Positions 6,910-15,088 of a DNA stretch of 30,766 nt are shown piece by piece. The number at the start of each line of letters is the position of its first letter. The first letter of the stretch is position 1. The translations under genes and the position numbers were made by a program. The notes under the pieces were generated by a model that saw nothing but the letters and a program-made list of their open reading frames with translations, was not told the DNA's origin and made no database searches. Location of the stretch: NCBI GenBank assembly GCA_964605095.1, contig CAZSBS010000017.1, forward strand, positions 1-30,766, in the 5' to 3' direction. Origin of the DNA: JAUWQU01 sp964605095. Lineage in GTDB: Bacteria > Planctomycetota > Phycisphaerae > SM23-33.

Positions 6910-8295
6910 TCAGGAGCCTGTTGTCGGGCGAACCGTAATAACCTGTGCCTCCTCGCCGCGCCGAATGAGCAGTTGGATCGGCTGGGTCGCGCCCGCGGCC
7001 AGGGACTTCTCGACAATCTCCTTGAAGGACTCGACGCTCTTGACCGGCTGGTTGTTGACATTGGTGATCACGTCGCCGCCCAAGATGCCGGCAAGGGCAC
7101 AGGGGCTGTCCTTGACCATGCCCACGACGACCAGGCCGGGAACCGTGGAAGAGCCGGTCTTGTCGAGGAACTCGTCGAGCGGGACCTTCTCGCGGATCAG
7201 CAGGCCGATGGCCTTGTTGAAGTACTGCTTGGCCTCGTTGGGCCTGATCGGCATTGCCTCGAGGGTGACGTTTGCCTCCTTGGAGGCCGTGCCGCTGAGA
7301 ACCTTTAGCTTCACGACGGTGCCGACTCGCATCCTCATGAGCTGGCGGACGAAGTTCTTGACCGTCAGGTCAGGCGTGGCCAACTTCTCCAGGGGCTTGC
7401 CGTCCATCTCGACGATGATGTCACGATCGCCCAGACCGGCCTTCGCCCCCGGCTGCTTGGGGATCACCTCGTCGATCTTGACGGCGGGCTTGTCCAGCTT
7501 GAGGATGAGGGCGAGGTCCTTGTCTACGGCCTCGAACTTGTTGATGCCCAGCCAGGGCAGGCGTGCCACCTTGCCGTCGGAGGGGATGCTCTCGAGGATG
7601 TGGACGAACTCCTCAACGGGCGTAAAGAAGGCCGCCTGCTGCTGATCGACCAACTGGAGCGGCGCCATGCCTTTTGGGGTCGGGGCCTCGTAGCCCAGCG
7701 GGAGCTGACGCCCGATGATGCCGATCGCCTGACCGCTGGCGTTGAATACCGGTGAGCAGGAGCCCGTCAGCCGCCCGCCCGCGACGAAGATAAGGTCGTT
7801 GGGCACTCGAAGCTTCGAGGAGACGTACGCCGCGCCGACATACACCGGCCAGGATGGATCGCTCATCATCAGGCCAATCGACGTGACCTCGTCCCCAAGC
7901 TTGACCTGCGAAGTGCGGGAGAACTGCACGACCTGCCATTCATGCTTCTCCGTGCATTGCACGAACCCCAGGCCCGTCCAGGGATCAATGCCCAGAAGCT
8001 TGGCCTTCAGAGTCGTTCCTTCATCGCCCGGCAGGACCAGTTGAAAGTCCTTGAGCTGCTCAACCCGCATCCGCGGGTCCAGCGACGTCGTCAGGAACAC
8101 CCCGTCCTTGGAGATGCAGACGGCCTGGCCGGCGCCAGTCTTGTTGCCAGTCTCCAACTCGACGGTGTACTTGACCACCACCAAGGACCCCGACGCCTTG
8201 GAAACCATGTCGCCGAGCAATTTGGACGTCTGAGCCTGCGCCACAGCCGGCAGGGCCAGTAACAGGACCGCGCAAAACGCCATGTACCGTTTCAT
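6910..8295 (-). CDS. HtrA-like trypsin-fold protein with two PDZ domains, catalytic residues lost
   Basis: Encodes 461 residues with signal peptide MKRYMAFCAVLLLALPAVAQ. A degenerate trypsin-like domain spans about residues 30-210 and two PDZ domains about 255-345 and 385-455 (GLVVVGMVKDSPCALAGILG in the second). Aligned by eye with HtrA/DegP, LTTSLD (68-73) stands where LTNNHV carries the catalytic His (Leu72 instead), DPWTGLGFV (104-112) has Gly108 in place of the catalytic Asp, and TGSCSPVF keeps Ser179 but lacks the GG of GNSGGP. It is therefore probably a non-proteolytic periplasmic scaffold or chaperone. The start at 8295 has AAAGGAG 5 nt upstream; an extended frame to 8340 would bury the signal peptide. 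It lies upstream of the TPR/HEAT gene on the same strand. Confidence 0.85.
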   Translation of the reverse strand: MKRYMAFCAVLLLALPAVAQAQTSKLLGDMVSKASGSLVVVKYTVELETGNKTGAGQAVCISKDGVFLTTSLDPRMRVEQLKDFQLVLPGDEGTTLKAKLLGIDPWTGLGFVQCTEKHEWQVVQFSRTSQVKLGDEVTSIGLMMSDPSWPVYVGAAYVSSKLRVPNDLIFVAGGRLTGSCSPVFNASGQAIGIIGRQLPLGYEAPTPKGMAPLQLVDQQQAAFFTPVEEFVHILESIPSDGKVARLPWLGINKFEAVDKDLALILKLDKPAVKIDEVIPKQPGAKAGLGDRDIIVEMDGKPLEKLATPDLTVKNFVRQLMRMRVGTVVKLKVLSGTASKEANVTLEAMPIRPNEAKQYFNKAIGLLIREKVPLDEFLDKTGSSTVPGLVVVGMVKDSPCALAGILGGDVITNVNNQPVKSVESFKEIVEKSLAAGATQPIQLLIRRGEEAQVITVRPTTGS

Positions 8296-8503
8296 TTCGA
8301 CTCCTTTGCCCTTTGAGGGCGGTTTAAGATCACCTGCCATACCTTAAAAGTGTCGGCAAACTCAGTAAAGACCTGATTCCGGGTCCACTCAGCGCCCAAG
8401 AGGCCTCCAAAGGCACAATGCCTCAGGCAGGCCCCTGCAATCCGTCCATACGCACGAAGTCCGCAAATTGTGCGCCTAAACTAAAAGAACTATATGGCCC
8501 AAG

Positions 8504-8521
8504 GCCCTTACGCGAAAGGGC
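8504..8521 (-). terminator. Hairpin at the 3' end of panD
   Basis: GCCCTT (8504-8509) pairs with AAGGGC (8516-8521) around a 6-nt loop, directly after the panD stop (complement of 8523-8525). Read on the minus strand a T-rich stretch follows only about 17 nt later, so it may be a weak terminator or an mRNA-stabilising stem. Confidence 0.45.
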
Positions 8522-8522
8522 G

Positions 8523-8879
8523 CTACAAGCCGCAAATAGGCCGGTTCTTATCATCGACCAATACGACCCTTGGCTTGAACTTACCGGCCTGCTCGACCGT
8601 AACGTACGCGTGGGACATGATAATGATCTTGTCCCCGGTGTGAACCAGCCGAGCCGCGGCGCCGTTGACGCAGACCTCGCCGCCGCCACGCTGGCCCGGT
8701 ATTACGTAAGTCTCGTGCCGAGTCCCGTTCGCCAGGTCCGCCACGAGCACGAACTCACCCTCCACCAGACCCGCGGCCTCCATAAGGTCCTGGTCGATCG
8801 TGATCGACCCGACGTAATCCAGGTCCGCCGAGGTAACCGTGGCACGATGAATCTTTGTTCGAAGAACCTTTATCAACAT
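8523..8879 (-). CDS. panD: Aspartate 1-decarboxylase (pyruvoyl enzyme)
   Basis: A 118-residue protein of normal PanD length. It decarboxylates L-aspartate to beta-alanine, the second substrate of pantothenate synthetase. The self-cleavage site Gly24-Ser25 (YVGSIT) that makes the pyruvoyl group is present. Lys9, the Arg of GTRHETY with the following Tyr, and the VNGAAARL segment that frames the active site are also present. The start MLIKVLRTKIHRA is the usual family start. It lies 108 bp after panC on the same strand, so the window contains both enzymes that make pantothenate from aspartate and pantoate. A hairpin follows its stop. Confidence 0.97.
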   Translation of the reverse strand: MLIKVLRTKIHRATVTSADLDYVGSITIDQDLMEAAGLVEGEFVLVADLANGTRHETYVIPGQRGGGEVCVNGAAARLVHTGDKIIIMSHAYVTVEQAGKFKPRVVLVDDKNRPICGL

Positions 8880-8987
8880 ATCAACTCAACATTTCGACAT
8901 CGAATGTCAGAAGAATCCCTGAATCTCGCAACCTTGCCCGGGTCAGCACCCGGCCGGAAGCAATTCATTCTAACTGCCGGGCTCGTG

Positions 8988-9833
8988 CTAGTCCACCAAG
9001 ATGTTGTCTATGAGCCTGGCCCGGCCGAAACGCACCGCCAAGGCGATCAGCACATTGCCGTCAGTTTTTTCCACGGACGAGAGTTCCCGCGGTTCCACGA
9101 TTTCGACGTAATCCACGACCCCGCCCGGGGCATGGGCGGCCAGGAAAGCCTGGATCGCCTCGACAACCTCGCTGGCCGGCGGACGCCTGTCGGCAATCAG
9201 ATCGGCCGCCATTGCCAGCGACTGCCACAGGGCCGGCGCAGTTCGGCGCTCGTCGGGCGTCAGGTACGCATTTCGGCTGGACATGGCCAACCCGTCCGGC
9301 TCGCGAACGATCGGGCAAATCTCGATCGCCAGCGGGAAGTTCAGGTCCTCGGCCATTCGGCGGATAATCGCGGCCTGCTGAAAGTCCTTGGCCCCGAAGT
9401 ACGCAACGTCCGGCTGGACTATGTTCAAGAGCTTGGCCACGACCGTGCAGACACCCGCGAAGTGCCCCGGCCTGCTGGCGCCGCACAGCGTCCGGGCGAG
9501 GTCGGGTGAGTCCACGACGGTTCGGCACGGGCGCGGGTACATCTCCCGCACGTCCGGCATAAGAACCGCCGAGGCGCCATGCGCCTGGCAGCCCGCCAGG
9601 TCCGCCTCGGGCGTGCGGGGATACTTGGCGAGGTCCTCGGAAGGTCCGAATTGGATCGGGTTGACAAAGATGCTCACGGCCACGAACGGACATTGCAGCC
9701 TGGCCGCGTCAATGAGGCTGTAGTGGCCCGCGTGAAGCGCGCCCATTGTCGGGACCAGGCCGACAGCATGACCGGCCGACTTCGCGCCGGCGACCGCGGC
9801 GCGGATTTCCTGAATCGTTCGGGCAACTATCAT
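8988..9833 (-). CDS. panC: Pantothenate synthetase
   Basis: A 281-residue enzyme that joins pantoate and beta-alanine with ATP through a pantoyl-adenylate. The HxGH motif is seen in PTMGALHAGHYSLI and the KMSKS-equivalent in AMSSRNAYL. FVNPIQFGPSEDLAKYPRT and YFGAKDFQQ are also family signatures. The ATG at 9833 overlaps the TGA of the upstream folK fusion in an ATGA junction, which implies translational coupling. A longer frame to 9923 would add about 30 residues of unlike composition and is not needed, since MIVARTIQEIR fits the family N-terminus. panD follows downstream. Confidence 0.97.
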   Translation of the reverse strand: MIVARTIQEIRAAVAGAKSAGHAVGLVPTMGALHAGHYSLIDAARLQCPFVAVSIFVNPIQFGPSEDLAKYPRTPEADLAGCQAHGASAVLMPDVREMYPRPCRTVVDSPDLARTLCGASRPGHFAGVCTVVAKLLNIVQPDVAYFGAKDFQQAAIIRRMAEDLNFPLAIEICPIVREPDGLAMSSRNAYLTPDERRTAPALWQSLAMAADLIADRRPPASEVVEAIQAFLAAHAPGGVVDYVEIVEPRELSSVEKTDGNVLIALAVRFGRARLIDNILVD

Positions 9834-11017
9834 AGCACCGTGCGGATCCTTTCGATCAGTTCGGCCCTCGGGCGATGGTTGCGGAGATCCACCTCGTCGC
9901 ATCGCACCGTCAGCACCGGGCACTCGGCAGTCTGGACGAAATCATTGTAGGCATCCCGCATGGCCGAGAGGAACTCGGCGGTAATGGCCTTCTCGAATGA
10001 TCTGCCGCGGACGGCGATCCGCTCCAGCAGGGCCGCCGGCTCGGCATCGAGGTAGACCATCGCCTTGGGCGGATGCACCAGCGGCGCGACGCGAGCGTGG
10101 AGAACCTCGTAAGCGGCGAAGTCCTCCGGCGAGAGCCGCAGCGACGCGTAAACGCGGTCCTGGCAGAAACCGTAATCGCCGACGAACGTCCCGGTCGCCG
10201 GCCAATGACCGGCTGAGAGCTGGCTCACGCGCGACAGCAGGTAGAACACCTGTGCCGGCAGGCGCATCTCGTCCGGGCCGGCGTACGACTCAGCCAGGAA
10301 GGGGTTGCCCTCGTAGTCCTCTCGCACGAGCCGGGCCGGCAACTCCATCGCCAGCAGCTCAGCCAGCGTTGTCTTGCCCGAGGCGGGCAGGCCGATGATG
10401 CTCAGCAGCGGCGCCTGTCCTGCTGCCCCGTTGGGGGTTCCGACCCTACTTGCGGTTTCGCCCCGGCCCTGCTCGCCCGCCCCGATGGGGTCTGCCCCGC
10501 CTGGCTTCTCGGGCGGCTGGAGCGTCGGTTTGACCCGCCCGCTGCGAACGTCGTCGAGCATCTCCGAGACAGCCTTGCCCAGCACCGGATGGACCGCCTG
10601 CGGCGCGATCATCGAGAGCGGCTCGAGCACGAACGCCCGCTCGTGCATCCGCGGATGAGGGATCACAAGGTCCGGCTCTTCGCGGACGACCATTTCACCC
10701 ATCAGCAGTATGTCCAGGTCGCACGTGCGGGGGCCCCACCGCTGTTCGCTGGGGCGGTCCCGCCCGAGTTGACGCTCGATGTCCTGCAAGGCCGCCAGAA
10801 GCTCCCGCGGCGAAAGCTCGACCGCCACCTCGACCGCGCCGTTGAAGTAGACCGGCTGATCCGCCGGACCGCCCAGAGGCTCGGTGCGCACGAACTGCGA
10901 GAGCCGCCGCACCGCGACACCTCGGACCTCGCTGAGCAGCTTGACCGCCCGCATCAGCGTCTCGCCACGGTCGCCGATGTTGCTGCCCATCCCGATATGT
11001 GCCAGAACTCTTGCCAT
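9830..11017 (-). CDS. folK: FolK (HPPK) fused to a deoxynucleoside kinase-like domain
   Basis: A 395-residue two-domain protein. Residues 1-165 are 6-hydroxymethyl-7,8-dihydropterin pyrophosphokinase of folate synthesis: GMGSNIGDR at the start, FVRTEPLGGPADQPVYFNGA, and the HPPK signature WGPRTCDLDILL. A Gly/Pro/Ala-rich linker of about 45 residues follows. From about residue 220 comes a P-loop kinase (IIGLPASGKTTLAELL), then REDYEGNPFLAESY, DYGFCQDRVYASL and a lid Arg cluster (RIAVRGRSFE), all typical of dNK/dGK-type deoxynucleoside kinases that salvage deoxynucleosides. FolK-dNK fusions are known elsewhere, notably in Bacteroidetes. The TGA overlaps the panC ATG. No strong ribosome binding site precedes the ATG at 11017, which lies 27 bp after the endonuclease gene. 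Confidence 0.93.
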   Translation of the reverse strand: MARVLAHIGMGSNIGDRGETLMRAVKLLSEVRGVAVRRLSQFVRTEPLGGPADQPVYFNGAVEVAVELSPRELLAALQDIERQLGRDRPSEQRWGPRTCDLDILLMGEMVVREEPDLVIPHPRMHERAFVLEPLSMIAPQAVHPVLGKAVSEMLDDVRSGRVKPTLQPPEKPGGADPIGAGEQGRGETASRVGTPNGAAGQAPLLSIIGLPASGKTTLAELLAMELPARLVREDYEGNPFLAESYAGPDEMRLPAQVFYLLSRVSQLSAGHWPATGTFVGDYGFCQDRVYASLRLSPEDFAAYEVLHARVAPLVHPPKAMVYLDAEPAALLERIAVRGRSFEKAITAEFLSAMRDAYNDFVQTAECPVLTVRCDEVDLRNHRPRAELIERIRTVL

Positions 11018-11044
11018 GCGAGATTATCCGCTGTGTCAGTGGGA

Positions 11045-11842
11045 TTATCGTCCCGTCTGGGCGCGGTACTGTGCCAAGTCTGTCTCAGTCACATCTTCCG
11101 GGGGTACCAGTTTGTAGTGTTTCTCGCATGCGATGCCCACGCCAGCGTCGTCCTGGGCAAATTCGAAAAGTACAATTACGTTGTCTTTCATGAATTGCGA
11201 GGCCATTGGTCTGCACACAAGGGATGGAAACTTGTCCGCACAAACGCCGACATCCTGCTCGATTTGCACGATGCTCAGTCGATCCATCCCACCCTTTGCC
11301 TGAACGGGGATCACGTAATGGACGCCCGCCTTGTCCACACCGACGTACATTTCATCCGTCTCAACCTGTCCCATGTTGGGCACGGTAGTGCGCAGGTGGT
11401 TTTGCAGTGAAAAACACGCGACGCCCGTGAAGATGTCGATCAGACGGTTGTAGCGAATCCTGGCCAGAAGGGATTGTTCATCGGAAAGAGCGTATTTCGC
11501 CACGATCCCCGGCGTACTGTCCGGCACTTTGGTCGCCGTCATGTTCTCATTGGGGACGATGGGCCGGTCCGGCACCAGGGCAAAACGGTATTTCCCCTTC
11601 CCAACTGGTCGAATAATCCAGGTCTCGCTCCCTCCCGCTTTCGACCGTATGCTTTCCGGAAGTGAAGCACGATACCGGAAACTGTATACAAGGTCTCCAA
11701 GGTTCTTGGGAAGATCAATACCCAATTCGTCCCCGATCCTCCTTATATCATCCCGGTCGAAATCCACTTCGCGCGATTTGGCCTTGAACTTTGAGAGGAA
11801 TATTCTCTCGATGATGGCCTGATATCTGTTCTGCTTAGCCAT
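11045..11842 (-). CDS. Probable type II restriction endonuclease
   Basis: A 265-residue protein placed 14 bp after the methyltransferase gene on the same strand, with AGGAGAAA before its ATG. A candidate PD-(D/E)xK-type core is seen: acidic TDEMYVGVD (162-170) followed by a hydrophobic strand ending in Gln181-Ala-Lys183 (VIPVQAKGG), a QxK variant of the ExK motif. The N-terminus is helical and basic (MAKQNRYQAIIERIFLSKFK), as in many small endonucleases. The family was not recognised with certainty, so the call rests on the core motif and the methyltransferase partner. It probably cuts unmodified DNA at the site protected by the neighbour; the sequence of that site cannot be read from the protein. 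The pair sits upstream of folK without its own spacer. Confidence 0.75.
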   Translation of the reverse strand: MAKQNRYQAIIERIFLSKFKAKSREVDFDRDDIRRIGDELGIDLPKNLGDLVYSFRYRASLPESIRSKAGGSETWIIRPVGKGKYRFALVPDRPIVPNENMTATKVPDSTPGIVAKYALSDEQSLLARIRYNRLIDIFTGVACFSLQNHLRTTVPNMGQVETDEMYVGVDKAGVHYVIPVQAKGGMDRLSIVQIEQDVGVCADKFPSLVCRPMASQFMKDNVIVLFEFAQDDAGVGIACEKHYKLVPPEDVTETDLAQYRAQTGR

Positions 11843-11856
11843 AGCCTGGGTTTCTC

Positions 11857-13191
11857 CTAAGCGTCCTTGCCGCGCCAGCGCAGGAGAACCACTTCCTCCC
11901 GCAACTGCTCTTTCGTGGCTGTGGCGAGCCGCGTGCGGAAGAGGTCGATTCCCATGACCTCGTACCCGAGCGTCTCCGCGATGCCCGCGAGTATCTTGCC
12001 CGTCCGAATCATGACGCGGAGATAGGAGGCCTGGTCGCCGACGACATAGGCCAAGCGGGCGCCAGGCCGCAAGACATTACGCAGTTCCGACAGATGTTTC
12101 GTCATGCCGCCGAAATAGAGCTTCGTCACTCTTGCGTACATTCGCTCAAAACCGGACGTCTTGCCGAGCTCTATTCGACGCTTCTCTATGGCGGCGGCTA
12201 TCCGCTGAATCTCACCGTTGCCGGCAACGAGCAAATCGTCATCGTCCTTCTTGTATACGGAACGCGTGTTGGAACGCACCATGTTTCCCTTAAGCGCGCG
12301 AAGGTCCGCCTTGTCCCTGATGAACCCCAGAAGGACAGACTCAAGGCGAGTGGTCCGCGTGTACTCCTTTTCATTGGGGTAAGGCGGGGATGTTATAACG
12401 ATGTCTACGGAATCCGGCTTTATAGATGACGCCAACTGTCGCGAATCCGCCTGGTGGACGGTTGCCGGCACGTGTGCCTTGCCTCGGACTTCCTTCAGGT
12501 CATCCACCATCCGGCGCACATAGTCCAGCCAAATAGATAAGACCGGGGCATCCGGTTTCGCGGCGCCGACCCCAACTTCCGGGCCGAAATGCAGGTTGCC
12601 GATATCTGTCACAAGAGCCTTGGCGAGCGCCAGTTTCTCATGCCCCGCAAACCGGGCATCCGCATTCTCCTCCAGGGCTTCAATCAGAATGAGCGTCTTA
12701 TGTAGAGGAATCGGGCTGATAGAGCCCTTGAGCAGTAACGCAAACGCCTCCGGCTTAAGGTTCCTTAGCCGCGAGACCGGTTTCCCGGATCTGAATAGCG
12801 GGAAACCGCCGGCATCTCCGGCGCCTGCTCCTCCCATCTTTTCCGCGGCAATATCCGCAACGCCCTGCGCATGGCGCATCAGGCCTTCGGGGCTTACATC
12901 CCAACTCGTCTTGACCTGGCTGGCGAGGCAGGCCACGGGATTGGGCTCTATGCCGATGCTCGGAATGCCAAGCTTCTTGCATTCCACCAAGGTTGTTCCG
13001 GTGCCGCAAAATGGATCAAGCACCGTTTGGCGCTCGTCAGCCGCGAATCGTTCGAGATAATCTCGGACCAAGTGTGGCGGATATGACAGGACGAATCGAT
13101 ACCACTCATGAACAGCCCGGTCTTCGACGCGGACCTTATTGTCCTCACGGAGGCACTTGCGTCGCTTGTTAACCGAAGTAATAGAAGCCAT
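11857..13191 (-). CDS. DNA methyltransferase (amino-methylating, TSPPY type)
   Basis: A 444-residue SAM-dependent enzyme that methylates an exocyclic amino group (N4-cytosine or N6-adenine). Motif I for SAM binding is DPFCGTGTT (59-67), the catalytic motif IV is TSPPY (267-271, in TSPPYPNEKEYTR). The motif order I then IV, with a roughly 200-residue insert that may hold the target-recognition region, is unlike the beta-class order. A VGDQASY segment precedes the end. The start at 13191 has GGGAG 5 nt upstream; an in-frame start at 13218 is less likely. With the endonuclease it forms a restriction-modification unit. By eye the pair looks less GC-biased than its neighbours, which would fit horizontal gain, but this was not calculated. 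Confidence 0.9.
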   Translation of the reverse strand: MASITSVNKRRKCLREDNKVRVEDRAVHEWYRFVLSYPPHLVRDYLERFAADERQTVLDPFCGTGTTLVECKKLGIPSIGIEPNPVACLASQVKTSWDVSPEGLMRHAQGVADIAAEKMGGAGAGDAGGFPLFRSGKPVSRLRNLKPEAFALLLKGSISPIPLHKTLILIEALEENADARFAGHEKLALAKALVTDIGNLHFGPEVGVGAAKPDAPVLSIWLDYVRRMVDDLKEVRGKAHVPATVHQADSRQLASSIKPDSVDIVITSPPYPNEKEYTRTTRLESVLLGFIRDKADLRALKGNMVRSNTRSVYKKDDDDLLVAGNGEIQRIAAAIEKRRIELGKTSGFERMYARVTKLYFGGMTKHLSELRNVLRPGARLAYVVGDQASYLRVMIRTGKILAGIAETLGYEVMGIDLFRTRLATATKEQLREEVVLLRWRGKDA

Positions 13192-13219
13192 CCATGCTCC
13201 CTTCGTAATTGTGCGCATT

Positions 13220-14608
13220 TTACCGCTTCGCAGCCTCAGCGGCCTTGTCGGCCAGGTCTCGCAGGCCGGCGGCGACGCCTATGTACAGGGCGGCCCGCTC
13301 GCCCGGCGTCGAGGCCTTGCCAAGCAGGACGCGGACCTGGTCGGCCTGGCCGTGCATGATGTAGAACCTTGCCCAGGTCCGCGATATCTGCTGGCAGAGC
13401 AAGCCGGGCGGCATCCTGGCGGCCAGTCTGTCGGCCATGTCGCCGCCGTCGGACTCGATGAGCGTCTCGAAAAACTTCAGCAGGCGGTCGATGGTCACGC
13501 TCTGGTTCCGGTCGTACATGGCCCGGTCGAACATCGTCTTCGCCATGTCGAACCGCCCCACCCCGGCCATTACCATGGCGATCTCCAGATACAGCGGTCC
13601 GGGGATTTTATCCGCGGGCACTTGCTTGAGATCGGCGACCATCATGTTGGCGAACGCTTCGGCCACCTTGTGCCGGCGCTGCCTGATGAAGTTCTTGGCC
13701 ATGCCGATCTCCATGCCCGCTCGGGCCGGCCCGGCCGGGATGGCCTTGAGCACGCCCTCGGCGACGTTCGGATCGAGCTTGTCGACTTTCTCCCAGTCCA
13801 ACGTCATGACGTAAGGCAGAAAGTCGTTGAGGTCCTTTCCGCTGGCGGCCTGGGCCTCGGCGAAGGTCTTCTCGCCGTGGGCCACCCGCCCGGCAAGGTC
13901 CAGCACGACGACGGTTTGCCTCATGCTTTCGGAAGTTGCGCCACCCGAGGCGATGCGGGCATCGACCAGCTTGCCGGCCAGCACAAGGTTCACTACCCAT
14001 TGCCCCAGCACCGACGTCTGATCCTCGGCCGGCGTTTTGCGCACGATCTGGAGCCCCACCAGGGGTTCCATGCCGACCATCTGCAAGGCGAGCTGCCGAA
14101 AGATGATTTGGCGAATTTCCTTGTCGCTTATGGCCGTGAGCATCTTCATAGCATCGGCCTCGTCAACGCCCTGGACCAGCATCCCGGCGATCAGGCCTCC
14201 AACCCAAAAGAGCCTCTGCTGGGAGGATATCCCATCAAAAGCAGTCCGGGCCGAAGGGATATCCCCAACCTTGACGTAGTCCGTCAAGAGCACTCCCAGC
14301 AGGTAGTCCTTCTGCGCGGCGTCTTTGGAGCCGTAGATGCTGTTGACCTCGCGATGTGCCCTTTTCAGCCAGGCAAGGCTACCCGCGTACTTGCCTGCCG
14401 CCGGGGCGGCCTTGTCGGCGCCGGACGACGCCGGGGCCGTCGCGGGCGCCACTACGGATCCCTCCGCCGGGGCCGTCGCGGGCACCACTACGGATCCCTC
14501 CGCCGGGGCCGTCGCGGGCACCACCAGCGCGGGCGCCTGGGCAGCCGACATCGACGACATGGCAAGTGCCGCCACCACTATTGTCCAGCACATCGCCATT
14601 CGGTTCAT
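13220..14608 (-). CDS. Exported protein of unknown function, Ala/Pro repeats then helical repeats
   Basis: Encodes 462 residues with a signal peptide (MNRMAMCWTIVVAALAMSSM, then SAAQA). A low-complexity stretch built on a 12-residue repeat (VVPATAPAEGSV, about 2.5 copies) follows. The rest is a long helical region with weak TPR-like pairs (for example YLEIAMVMAGVGRFDMAKTM) and no catalytic motif. The start at 14608 puts the signal peptide at the N-terminus; a frame extension to 14644 adds charged residues and is rejected. It lies 32 bp after the previous gene and 28 bp before the methyltransferase gene on the same strand. The low-complexity stretch probably spaces the helical domain from the membrane or wall. 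I do not recognise the family. Confidence 0.7.
   Translation of the reverse strand: MNRMAMCWTIVVAALAMSSMSAAQAPALVVPATAPAEGSVVVPATAPAEGSVVAPATAPASSGADKAAPAAGKYAGSLAWLKRAHREVNSIYGSKDAAQKDYLLGVLLTDYVKVGDIPSARTAFDGISSQQRLFWVGGLIAGMLVQGVDEADAMKMLTAISDKEIRQIIFRQLALQMVGMEPLVGLQIVRKTPAEDQTSVLGQWVVNLVLAGKLVDARIASGGATSESMRQTVVVLDLAGRVAHGEKTFAEAQAASGKDLNDFLPYVMTLDWEKVDKLDPNVAEGVLKAIPAGPARAGMEIGMAKNFIRQRRHKVAEAFANMMVADLKQVPADKIPGPLYLEIAMVMAGVGRFDMAKTMFDRAMYDRNQSVTIDRLLKFFETLIESDGGDMADRLAARMPPGLLCQQISRTWARFYIMHGQADQVRVLLGKASTPGERAALYIGVAAGLRDLADKAAEAAKR
14430..14525. repeat. 36-bp in-frame tandem repeat
   Basis: GCCGGGGCCGTCGCGGGC begins units at 14430, 14466 and 14502. The first two are full 36-bp units differing at one base and the third is partial. 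On the minus strand each unit gives 12 residues of Pro/Ala/Thr/Val with EGS. Since 36 is a multiple of three, copy-number change would keep the frame. Confidence 0.9.
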
Positions 14609-14640
14609 CTTGCGTTCATCCCTTCGCCCGCACCAGGGCA

Positions 14641-15078
14641 TCATCGCAAATCCTCAGGCCAACGGTCGGACTCGTGGTGAGTCAGCGACAGCCTGTCTAT
14701 CGGCACACACACGAACCTGCCGACGAGTTTCTCGTCGTTGGTCCAGTTGGCGTCTTCCATACACATGAGCCCGAAGTCGATCACCACGGGCATGATCTGC
14801 ACAACCCGGCCAAATCCCGCGTACCGCCAGGAGCGAACCGGCTCCAGAAGCCTTCGCTCGGAGCGATTGCCGGCGATCGCCTCGTCCCAGGAGAAGGCCT
14901 CCTCGGTCATGTAGACGAACTTCGCGTCCGGCAGCGGACCCGGCGCCGTCGGCTCGCCCGGGCGAGTGTACTCATCCATCACCACCAGCAGCGATCCGCC
15001 AACCCACACCTCGGCCTGCCGGCCCGGTCCGTCGGTCGATTCCAGTCTTACTTCCATTGGGTACTGAGCGTTGAACAT
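14641..15078 (-). CDS. Conserved-looking hypothetical protein
   Basis: A 145-residue protein, without signal peptide or membrane segment, that I do not recognise. It is beta-rich in the first half (AEVWVGGSLLVVMDEY) and has several Trp and acidic residues; the end is hydrophilic (LSLTHHESDRWPEDLR). The ATG at 15078 is the first in frame and lies 10 bp after the stop of the aminotransferase gene, so the two are probably co-transcribed. An ATG at 15057 is an alternative start. No clear ribosome binding site is seen, which fits translational coupling. The tight position between dapL and the repeat-containing exported protein gives no clear hint to function. Confidence 0.65.
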   Translation of the reverse strand: MFNAQYPMEVRLESTDGPGRQAEVWVGGSLLVVMDEYTRPGEPTAPGPLPDAKFVYMTEEAFSWDEAIAGNRSERRLLEPVRSWRYAGFGRVVQIMPVVIDFGLMCMEDANWTNDEKLVGRFVCVPIDRLSLTHHESDRWPEDLR

Positions 15079-15088
15079 CAGTAAACAT

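Noticed and set aside
13139..14680. Long plus-strand frame opposite the exported-repeat gene
   Set aside because: The translation is rich in Gly/Arg/His with no domain, and the opposite strand has a signal peptide and fits the gene row.
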